Position numbers and translations under genes: made by a program
DNA from: Agrypnia vestita
Lineage: Eukaryota > Arthropoda > Insecta > Trichoptera > Phryganeidae
Assembly: GCA_016648135.1 (NCBI GenBank)
Contig: JADDOH010024925.1
Location: 57,814 to 121,813 of the forward strand
Reading direction: 5' to 3'
DNA length: 64,000 nucleotides
In this document: positions 55,899-64,000 of the stretch, in pieces
Layout of the letters: each line of letters opens with the position of its first letter
Numbering within the stretch: position 1 is the stretch's first letter
The notes under the pieces: generated by a model
Database searches by the model: none
What the model saw: the letters and a program-made list of their open reading frames with translations, nothing else
What the model was told of the DNA's origin: nothing

Positions 55899-56349
55899 GT
55901 TATTTTGAAAGTAGACTGAATGCGGTGGAAATGCGGTCACTAAGACGCTTGTGTGGAAAATCTTTGGAAGATAGAGTGAGGAATGAACAAATTAGAAGTG
56001 AATGCAATGTTGGCTGTAGTGTGGTAGGTAGAATAAAGAAAGGATTGCTGAGATGGTTTGGTCATGTGGAACATATGAACGAGGAAAGGATTGTTAAGAA
56101 AATATACGAGGCGAATGTTGAAGGCATCAGGAATAGAGGGCATCCGCGAAAGACCTGGCACGATCAGGTACTACAAGTATTTGAGGATGGCCCTGTTAAG
56201 AGCCGCAACAACCGTAGAACGTATATGAGAAGATGTATGAATGTGGCCGAAGCAAAAGTGGTGTGCCAGGATAGAAGAGTGTGGCGTTCAATCCTCTCTG
56301 CCTACCCTTGCGGGGAAACGGCGTGATGGTTAGTTAGTTAGTTATTTTG
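55899..56349 (+). mobile_element. LINE family R-A, insertion with 9-bp TSD
   Basis: GTTATTTTG at 55899-55907 is repeated at 56341-56349. Between them a 133-codon open frame (from 55925) reads MEMRSLRRLCGKSLEDRVRN, then WFGHVEHMNEERIV, then HPRKTWHDQVLQVFEDG and a C-terminal RRVWRSILSAYP. The 3' tail is GTTA tandem units. Truncated at the 5' end; the most complete C-terminus of the family here. Confidence 0.8.
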
Positions 56350-56734
56350 TTTGGATTTTTAAGATGGAAATGTACTCTAAAAGTTGAAAAATTTCGCTAT
56401 TTTTTGCTTTAGTGGATGGTACAACTCTCGGAGAATATATTTGTTATATCATAGAGCGAAATTCTAATTTTTTCTCACATAATAGTTTGGAAAGTGGATA
56501 TTCATCAGCAGGTATAAGAGCGCTCGTCGAGAGCTTCCGCCTATAGTCACCTTGAGATATTATTTTGTATCAAGTGTAACTGAAGCAGTAAATTTTTACG
56601 AAGAAGAAATTTTTAAAAAAACTGGCTAATCCTGCTTCGGCGATAAAGGCAAGTTGACTTAATATGTCCTTATTAAAAAATTAACAACTTATTGCTTAAC
56701 AATATTTTTATATGTAGGTATGTTCATCCCCAAA
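56350..56734. other. AT-rich non-coding
   Basis: Nothing recognisable. Confidence 0.4.
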
Positions 56735-56845
56735 GGGATGATTTGATTAATAAATGTAAATTGTAGAAGTCTTACAGAGACGTTTCTTATATAAATAGCT
56801 TCGTCTCTGTGAGACTTCTATAATTTTTCTTAATAAGCTTATGGT
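56735..56845. mobile_element. MITE-B, internally deleted
   Basis: Only the two inverted arms remain (AGTCTTACAGAGACG and CGTCTCTGTGAGACTTCT) with a tiny centre. A hairpin of about 45-bp arms. Confidence 0.65.
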
Positions 56846-57032
56846 TTAGCAATGAGGTGAAATGTTGATTCAGAATATGAAAAAGTAATAATGGCAACAC
56901 TTTATCATTATTGTTCTACAAAAATCACAGCCAAATCTCAAAAATTGTCCGGCCTCCAACCTCTCTCAATAACTTTTCGAATCCCGATGCAAGTTCTATC
57001 TTTTTTTAAAAATTAAATTAGATATATTTTTT

Positions 57033-57312
57033 TTTTAAAATAGAGATGCGGACACGGAATACGTGTCACATCAATATTCTTACTATTTTCAAACTAAGCT
57101 AAATGCTTGTGCTGTGAAAATAGGACTAACTTGCTAGTCTGGAGTGAGGTTCGAACCCGCGACCTTTGGATCGCGAGGCGAGTGTTCCAACCGCAAGACC
57201 AACAAGCTACTCTTAACAAGCTTAATATGTACACGGAATGGTTATAAATCAATATGCTTTTAATTTTAAAAAAAAACTAAACGCCTATGCTAGAAAAATA
57301 GAGAAAAGAACC
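57033..57312 (-). mobile_element. SINE S1, minus copy plus a second tail fragment
   Basis: 57033-57212 is a full S1 on the minus strand (B box GCGGGTTCGAACCTC, 3' motif ACACGTATTCCGTGTCC). 57224-57312 repeats the tail only. Confidence 0.65.
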
Positions 57313-58219
57313 ACCAACAACTTAATCACAAGACAAATTTCGGAATAATCCAAGAATATGGTCCCGTTGTTCATACAATGAAAATAAGTATTTCACTATA
57401 TAATTTAATGTCCTGTTAATTTAATCTAACTAAAATAATCGTAATCTAAATTAAAGAAACCAAACCTAATAACCTAACCAAAACAAACCTAATAACCTAA
57501 CCTAACCTCATTTGTTGCCTATGAAAAGTCAAAATATGTAGTGCATTTTTCGAAACTTTAAAGTGTAATATCTTATTTAATACTTACTTTTTAAACGTAA
57601 ATTATCTTTCATTTAGTTATTAGCACATTCAATAATATAGTGAAATAATCATTTTCGTTATATATGCAATGGGACCATTATCTTGGATTTAGCCCAAATT
57701 TCAAATCCACGGTATCAACAAGAACACGCCACTGCTGATGTTGTGTTGAAGTCTCGGCTTATAAAATCGTGTCGAAAGCATAGTTTGTCATTGTTTTTCA
57801 AAAATCCGCGTCGGTCTGCAATCAAAACGTCCCAAACCGTGTTGCAAATTCACACCGCCATTGATTTTCAAAGTGGCTGCAAAATCGATACCGAAGTGAA
57901 AGGTACCAAGTACGATGGCGTGCGATAGTGTGTGTGATTGATGGGACCTGGACAGTTTTATTGCGGGAACAACGAGCTGTCATACACCATAAAAATATAT
58001 CACAGGCGGCGACACGGCACGGCGCTGGCTCCAGCACGCGACAGCACGTTATCCGAGCCTCATCTATTGAAAGTTTATTATTTTTGTTTATGGTGGCGAC
58101 AAATGTTCCACTCCATGAAAACTGTGGATCTCGAAGATCTTCAAACGCCACTCTGGTCGTATTTATTATCCTCTTTATGAGAGTGACATATGTATGGAAC
58201 AGAGTCTTGGACTAACTAA
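57313..58219. other. non-coding with short CCTAA repeats and a GC-richer block
   Basis: Bases 57460-57512 contain several CCTAA units, the insect telomere unit, but too few to call an interstitial telomere. Bases 57690-58200 are GC-richer; the frames are broken and unrecognised. Confidence 0.4.
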
Positions 58220-59098
58220 CTAACCGACAATCCCTTCAAATTTACAAATTATTGTACACGACACCAACTGCAAAAAGACTAACTGCAATGACAAATGCTC
58301 AACCCTAGAATCTAAAAGAGAACTAAAATACCTTGGTGTAATAATAGACCAACACCTAAAATGGCACAGCCACATTAGCGAGTTGGTCAAAAGAATAAGG
58401 AAATGCATATATATGCTCATAAGATTGCGTAACACACTAACCGTAGATAATTTAAAAATGGTTTATTACGCTTCTGTCCATGCACTACTCCAATATGGAA
58501 TCGTTGGATGGGGAGGGGCGTATAATAACATCATAAACACAGTGAAAGTGATCCAAAGATCAATTATAAAAGTAATATTAAAAAAAAGAAAAACCTTCTC
58601 TACACAATTACATTTCTCTAAATTCCAAGTTCCAAAATTAGAGAATGTTTACAAAAAAACTAATTAAAGAAAACATAACTGCTAAATTTGAAAAAAACAC
58701 ATCATTAAGATTCAAAAATAATTTTAAAATCCCAAAATATAATACCAAACTGTGTCAACAAAACTACATATACTTGGGCATAAAAAACTTCAATAACCAC
58801 CTACAGATATTAAGAAAATCGATGACTTACAACAATTAAAGAAAAAAATAAACCAACACTATAGATCGATACAATTTGACAATGCATAACAAGACATATA
58901 GCTAAGGAACAAATAAGCCAAATCCAAAATAAACTAATAAAGTGTAAGCCCCTCACCAAGCACATGAGCAAGTCTCATTTTTGGAGAGGCAAAGCAATAA
59001 AATAAAATGTATCTAAGTAGATTGTAATAGACAAATGTATTACCATTTAAATGTAGTTTTAATATTAAATAAAAAAATAATAATAAAAAAAATAAAAA
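58220..59098 (+). pseudogene. non-LTR retrotransposon, RT thumb to 3' tail
   Basis: Reads STLESKRELKYLGVIIDQHL, then KWHSHI, then YMLIRLRNTLTVDNLKMVYY and LLQYGIVGWGGAYN, the thumb region of a reverse transcriptase. Next come FKIPKYNTKLCQQNYIYLG and KNFN, its C-terminal end. One frame change separates the two blocks. It ends in an A-rich tail at 59069-59098. The upstream catalytic palm is absent. Confidence 0.7.
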
Positions 59099-59565
59099 AC
59101 TAACTAACTAACTAACTTACCATCACGCCGTTTCCCCGTGGGGGTAGGCAGAGAGGATGGAGCGCCATAGTCTTCTGTCCTGACATACAACTTTCGCTTC
59201 GTCTACATTCATACATCTTCGCATGCATCGACGGTTGTTCAGGCTTCTAACAGGACCATATTCCAGTATCTGGTTAATTTGGTCATGCCACGTCTTCCGT
59301 GGTCGCCCTCTCTTTCTAGCGCCGTCAACACTTGCATCATATATCTTTCTTACCATTCATTCGCTCAACATGCCCAAACCACCTGAGCGACCCTATTTTT
59401 ATTCTATGTATTATGTTACGATCAGCTTTACATTCATTCCTAATATCTTCATTCTTTACTCTATCATACATGGATTTACACACACTCGTCTAAGTGACCT
59501 CATCTCCACTGCATTCAATCTACTTTCGTTCCTCTTCTGCCAGCTCCAGGCTTCACTTCCACTTG
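59099..59565 (-). mobile_element. LINE family R-A copy
   Basis: A 77-codon minus frame reads MVRKIYDASVDGARKRGRP, then RKTWHDQINQILEYG, then MRRCMNVDEAKVVCQDRR. The 3' tail is tandem units at 59099-59117, directly against the A-rich tail of the previous LINE. Upstream WFGHVERM-like residues are frameshifted. Confidence 0.7.
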
Positions 59566-59572
59566 GACAATA

Positions 59573-59945
59573 GCCCTTAAATGGTCTATGATCTGAAATA
59601 CCGGACACCAACTGAAGCTGTATACCATATAACACAACAATTAAACATCGAAAGCATTACAAAAATCGAAACACTTAAAATCATTCACAGACTAGCAATT
59701 GGCGAAATACAAGACGAGGACGTAAAATTTCACAAAGTACATGAAAAACATCAACATAATACTAGAATGGCTCAAAACTCACATACTCACATAACACACG
59801 CCAAAACAAAAACAGGACAATCCCGACTAATTTGCAATGGATTCAAACTATACAATGACCTGCCATAACAGATCAAACAACTGACCACTGACAAATTCAA
59901 AACAGATGTGACAAAAATGTTAAAACTCGGCCAACTATAAAAAAA
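59573..59945 (+). pseudogene. non-LTR retrotransposon C-terminal end
   Basis: A 95-codon frame includes TKIETLKIIHRLAIGE and GQSRLICNGFKLYNDLP, then a stop and QIKQLTTDKFKTDVTKM. The 'GxxSxxxxGxKLYNxLP..I......FK' pattern is the tail of a LINE reverse transcriptase. Confidence 0.55.
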
Positions 59946-60079
59946 TGACTTTGTATCTAAATCATATTTATTATTATTTCTTATATTGAATCATTTAAAA
60001 ATGATATCTATAAACCTTTTAGGTTTCCATTATATTTTAAATTAAAAAAAAAACGGAGGCCCTTCTGGTTTGAAAATAA

Positions 60080-60650
60080 ATTATTAATAATGATATCTTT
60101 GCCAGCAGAATTGCCAAGACGAATAGGAATGAGCTGGGCTGCTTTTGGCAATCTCAAACATATCTTCGAGAACAAAGAGATCCCAATTAGCCTAAAAAGA
60201 AAAGCCTTTGAATCATGCATACTGCCGGTGATGACGTTTGGATTGGAGACTATGGCCCTTACAAAGAAAAGTGTAAAATAGCTCAAATGCACGCAACCAT
60301 CCATGGAGAGATCCATGCTTGGAGTAAGCCTAAGAGATTAGAAATGACGAAATTAGGCGCAGAACTAGAGAAGTGGATATCATGGATCGTGTAGCGAAGC
60401 TAAAATAGCAATGGGCAGTACACGTTGCAAGGCAGGATGCTACAAGATGGCCCCCCAGAGTTCTGAAATGGAGACCTTGAGATAATAAAAGAGGCATCGG
60501 AAGACCTCGATAGAGATGGGCCGATGATACAGTCGCTGTGGGGGGAAAGAAATGGCTACAATTAGCAAACAACAGGGAAGAATGGAAAAAGAAGGAAGAG
60601 GCCTGTATCCAGCAGTGTAAAGACGAAGACTGATGAAGAAGAAGAAGAGA
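60080..60650 (+). pseudogene. LINE family R-B copy
   Basis: Reads MISLPAELPRRIGMSWAAFG, NLKHIFENKEIPISLKRKAF and ESCILPVMTFGLETMALT, followed by frameshifts through MERSMLGVSLRD and the C-terminal end. Confidence 0.7.
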
Positions 60651-60659
60651 ATGATATCT

Positions 60660-60880
60660 TTTCCATCTCTTTTCATATACCGGCCAGAAATACCCGTTCA
60701 CAAGCATTCTTTCACTGCAACAAAAGCAACACATCTCACCAAAAATACTCCACGATCAACAGACTTTTCGTCCTAGGAAACGAATATGCACAAATTGCAG
60801 ATATTCTCAACATTAACATAAGTCGTTACCGAAATCTCCTTAACGAACACCTTACCGATAATTTATTTGATTAAACTTTG
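60660..60880 (+). pseudogene. Jockey/CR1-like LINE C-terminal end
   Basis: Frame reads ARNTRSQAFFHCNKSNTSHQ, then TINRLFVLGNEYAQIADIL, then RYRNLLNEHLTDNLFD and a stop. It resembles the last 60 residues of Jockey-superfamily LINE proteins; compare 36060. Confidence 0.5.
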
Positions 60881-60966
60881 TTAATACATATATGAATACA
60901 TGTTTTTGATCTTACTGATATATATTTTATAATTGGCTTTACTTAATTTGTGATTTATGTACTTGT

Positions 60967-61573
60967 ACAGATAGATATTGTGTTATAAATTTCATATGTA
61001 TGTATATACAGGGTTATTTGGAAAACATTAATAACCTCGCATGACTATATTTCTGCTTTGATTATGAGTCAAAAATGTTCAAGCTATTATGACCTAGTAT
61101 CAATAGTTAAGGAGATATGCGACATCAAAGTTTGCATTTTTTTTTCAATATTTCTGACTTATTTTTTGCAAAACATTGGACTATCATTACAGTAACTTAT
61201 ATCGAACATGAAAAATTCATTCCCTTTAACAAAGACAAGTAAAAAAATAAATACCTTCGAATTCCAATTGAAGGTTTTTTAGGGTTTTTATCATTTTATT
61301 TAACTTGTATTAAAACGAATGAATTTTTCGTAATCGACATGAGTTACTGTAATGATAGTTCAACGTTTTACAAAGTAAAAGTCAGAAATATTGAAAAAAA
61401 AATGCAAAATTCGATGTCGCATATCTCCACAACTATTGATATTAGGTCATGATAGCTTGAACATTTTCGACTTATAATCAAGGGAGGAATATAGTCCTGC
61501 GAGGTTATTAATGTTTTCCAAATAACCCTGTATATACATAAATATGAAATTTATAACACAATATCGATCTGTA
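60967..61573. mobile_element. MITE-D, 607-bp fold-back
   Basis: ACAGGGTTATTTGGAAAACA near 61008 and its complement near 61544 are inverted ends. The arms pair for about 200 bp with mismatches, and the pairing extends outside the TA-flanked ends to 60967 and 61573 (ATTGTGTTATAAATTTCAT). A fragment is at 27700. Confidence 0.7.
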
Positions 61574-61774
61574 TGATTAAGTATATTACTCTCAGTGCCG
61601 CATGTTACCCTAGTTTTACATTTTTTACAATGAATCGTTATATTCTATGATTAAATTGAGCGATCATTTGATAATGATGTCCGGCTTTCATGTGACGTAT
61701 TTGTTTGTGACGTCATTTCGATCGATCGCAGGAATTACAATTATTATACCATAAATTGTGTCGAGTTAGAAGTC

Positions 61775-61851
61775 GGTCCGTTAGCTCAATCGGTAAGAGC
61801 GTCCCACTAATTTAAAACGGAAGGTTGGAGGTTCGAATCCTCCACGGGCCA
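61775..61851 (+). tRNA. tRNA-Ile(AAT)-like sequence, probably a pseudogene or SINE head (S4)
   Basis: Acceptor GGTCCGT pairs with ACGGGCC (7 bp, one G-U), the D arm GCTC/GAGC pairs, and the T arm GGAGG/CCTCC pairs around TTCGAAT. The anticodon arm is 20 nt instead of 17, and only its outer 3 bp pair, so a normal tRNA fold fails. The GGTCCGTTAGCTCA start and CTAAT in the loop point to tRNA-Ile(AAT). Following bases (CTAAGCTTAGCACTAGTGC) are non-tRNA and may be a SINE body. Confidence 0.55.
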
Positions 61852-62059
61852 ATTTTTATTTATTTTTTAAATAGAAATCTAATTATTTTTAAATAGACTC
61901 TAATTATTTTAAAACTAAGCTTAGCACTAGTGCTAAATTAATTATAATTGAAATTGTATGGTGGATTCTAAATACATCCAATTAAGATGGATATATTTAG
62001 CATCATCATTAACAATCACGTAGATTTAGAGTAATTATCCAAAAGAAACACTTAAAATC

Positions 62060-62400
62060 AATTAAACTCTTATTTTATATACTAAGTCACTGGACACAAA
62101 TTTTAGCTGGAACCCAACTCCGCAATTCTTGAATATTCAACACACGGGTACTTTTTACTCAAGACATTGTCTCACAGACTCGCTTGTTTATTACCTTCGC
62201 TACTATGGTCAATCGCACAAAGTTCACTGTTCGCTTTCTGTAGTCTTCGCAGCTGTCACAACAAAAACTGTACGTGGAAATCATTATTTTTTTAATATTC
62301 TCGTATATTTTCGTGTGTTCTACCGATTTCCAGATTAATGTGGATTGTTCTGTAGATTTCAATTATGTGCAGTTCTTGTGACAATATTGTCGTTTGAAAG
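62060..62400 (-). mobile_element. LTR-like block, minus
   Basis: The minus strand ends with TTTGTGTCCAGTGACTTAG, the signature of the 17770-18704 block. Further upstream are AATAAACAAGCG and a GC-richer part. The start is not resolved. Confidence 0.4.
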
Positions 62401-63037
62401 TCTATTGTTTAATGACCCGGTCTATTTCCTTTCGAGGTAAAAAATCAATGCTGCGACCCTTAGCCGAATTCTTACATAATTATTTTATGGACCTTGCCTA
62501 TTGAAATTTTCCCAACATGTTTTTTGAAAAAATTTCTTTTATTATTAGACGATAATTCTTGTAGTTGTTTTGTATCTAATTTTTTATTTCGCCTCCGATT
62601 TTTCGGCCTCAAACACTGTCTTTGGATACAGTTTCTTTACAGTAATGAAATATTTCTTTTCTCTCTTGAAATTGAATTCTGTGAGCGTGTCTCGTGAGTA
62701 GGATCAAGAAATTGAGAAACATATCCAAATAATTATCAAGATTAACTAACAGCGGGCATTAGTGTCAAATTTGAACGGTCAAATTTACTTGTAAGGATAA
62801 CAAATGCGAGAAATAATTTCGTTTAGTGTTTTGTTTTGTTATATTTGTTCGGGAAAATGATTGGTGACGTTTGATAAAGGTTCTATTAATCCCCACGGGA
62901 ACACGGAACAGGAAGGCGAGCGGGGGGGGAGGGTAGCGAAGGCTGTAAGCGAAGGCTGTTGTGTTGAAAAAATTAATGCACGCCTGGTCAATTGAAACGA
63001 TGAAATTTGTTACATTAGTGAAAAAAAATTCAAGCTT
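62401..63037. other. non-coding
   Basis: A GC-richer patch at 62870-62970 (G-rich run at 62920-62935). No gene. Confidence 0.4.
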
Positions 63038-64000
63038 TTTATGTTTATTTATTTTTTATTTGTTTATTTATTAACTCCCTACAGGACTTTTACAAACAAA
63101 TTGGTAAAATGTATATTTATATAATGGATAGTTTAAATAAAAAAGATAATTACCTATAAAAATAATAATGGCATTAAATGGAAATCAAATACTTAAAATA
63201 CAAATATATAAAGATAAATATAATATAAAGTAAAAACTTAAAATCAAGTATTTAACAAAACAGAAGATAAGGAAAACATAATATTATAAAATTAAAAAAA
63301 TTAAAAGTAATAATATAAAGTGAAAAGCAATAGCACAAGCTTATGAAGTCATAATATGATCAATTATTTAAGTCCACTTTGACAAATACTAGTAATCTTT
63401 CAATACACCTTTTAAAATATGTTTGATTATTATAAAGTTGTTGGCAAAGACGTCAAGTTGCTCGTATCTGTTTGCTAGTCTAGAAAGCCTTTGCAGTGGG
63501 TAATTAAAGGGTTGGTAGCTGCAGTTTCCACGGCAAAACCTGCATGACTTCTAGTTACGCGAGATGGAACACGCAAGCAGATACGTTCTAGTAGTTGAGG
63601 ACAGTCGATAGTACCATTTATTTGTGTAAAAAGAGAAAGCCTCTAGTTTATTATAGTTTTTCTTCTGGTCTCTAGTTTATTAAGAAAGCTAAAAGATATA
63701 AGACCATTGTAATCAATATTACCTACTTGACGGTATGTTAAGCTTATAATTGATATATCGAAGAAACTTATTTTGGACTTTCTCTATATTACTCATGTGA
63801 ACTGTATAATGAGGACTCCATACAACTGCATTAAACTCCAGTACTTGTCGAATCAGGATCTTAAATAATAATATGAATATTTCAATTTTCGTAAAATCTT
63901 TACTTAACCTAAGTAAGAAACCTCAAGTTCTTAATCCTCTATCAACTGTGGATTTGATAGAGGATATATCGAGTCTATTTGTTTTCCTTCTTATTTAATA
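63038..64000 (-). pseudogene. non-LTR retrotransposon, RT C-terminal region and 3' UTR (continues beyond window)
   Basis: Minus-strand bases about 63985-63720 read ILFKILIRQVLEFNAVVW, then SPHYTVHMSNIEKVQNKF, then LRYINYKLNIP. This is the thumb-to-C-terminal stretch of a Jockey/CR1-type LINE reverse transcriptase. Decayed residues follow to about 63400, then a 3' UTR ending in TTTA/AAAT units at 63038-63075. Frameshifts occur downstream of 63720. The catalytic domain, if present, lies beyond 64000. Confidence 0.7.

Noticed and set aside
55925..56326. Host gene with a 133-codon frame
   Set aside because: Matches the R-A LINE C-terminus repeated at 4905, 16160 and 59099, and is bounded by a TSD.
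57455..57512. Interstitial telomere (CCTAA)n
   Set aside because: Only a few imperfect units, not a continuous array.

Overview
The window is a transposon-rich, AT-rich stretch of an arthropod nuclear genome, most likely an insect and probably a moth or butterfly. Evidence for this is the mix of a DD34D mariner, RTE-like and Jockey/I-like LINE 3' ends, Penelope-like elements (PLEs), tRNA-headed SINEs, TA-flanked MITEs and scattered TACC/TAGG motifs. The assignment to Lepidoptera is an inference. I see no host protein-coding gene, no rRNA gene, no CRISPR array and no bacterial-style operon. The only long uninterrupted reading frame with a recognisable product is the GIY-YIG end of a Penelope-like element (42362..43078, minus).

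Layout. 0-6 kb: a mariner 3' end, a TIR element carrying a SINE, a MITE, and three LINE 3' ends (one with a 12-bp target-site duplication). 6-16 kb: a promoter-bearing LTR-like block, a PLE fold-back with hammerhead motifs, LINE and SINE debris, two inverted copies of a TA-flanked MITE, and a second PLE fold-back. 16-30 kb: LTR-like blocks on both strands, several LINE tails, SINEs, a hammerhead motif, hairpins and a 730-bp TIR element. 30-42 kb: LINE tails, the most canonical hammerhead motif, two related solo LTRs and a decayed PLE. 42-48 kb: the best PLE copy with its 3' hammerhead, LINE tails, a perfect 123-bp inverted repeat and a PLE fold-back. 48-64 kb: LINE tails (one with an RNase H segment), a second copy of the 42-kb PLE, a long fold-back, a tRNA-Ile-like sequence and an antisense LINE running off the window. 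Between the mobile elements lie GC-richer, apparently single-copy blocks that may be conserved non-coding DNA.

The main result is a set of eleven hammerhead-ribozyme-like motifs, at least four of them in sequence tied to Penelope-like elements. Most share a CUGANGA box, a stem II hairpin, a GAAAC box, a short palindromic stem III ending in U plus a non-G base, and flanks that pair as stem I. Five have an intact core. This matches the minimal hammerheads known from Penelope-like elements, thought to cleave as dimers. At three loci the motifs lie as divergent inverted pairs. No cleavage has been shown here; the claim rests on motif and pairing logic read by eye.

LINE families are labelled R-A to R-D, SINE families S1 to S4, MITE families A to D, and one unclassified repeat Q; these labels are local to this annotation. 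Element boundaries were judged by eye and are approximate unless a target-site duplication or inverted repeat is cited.
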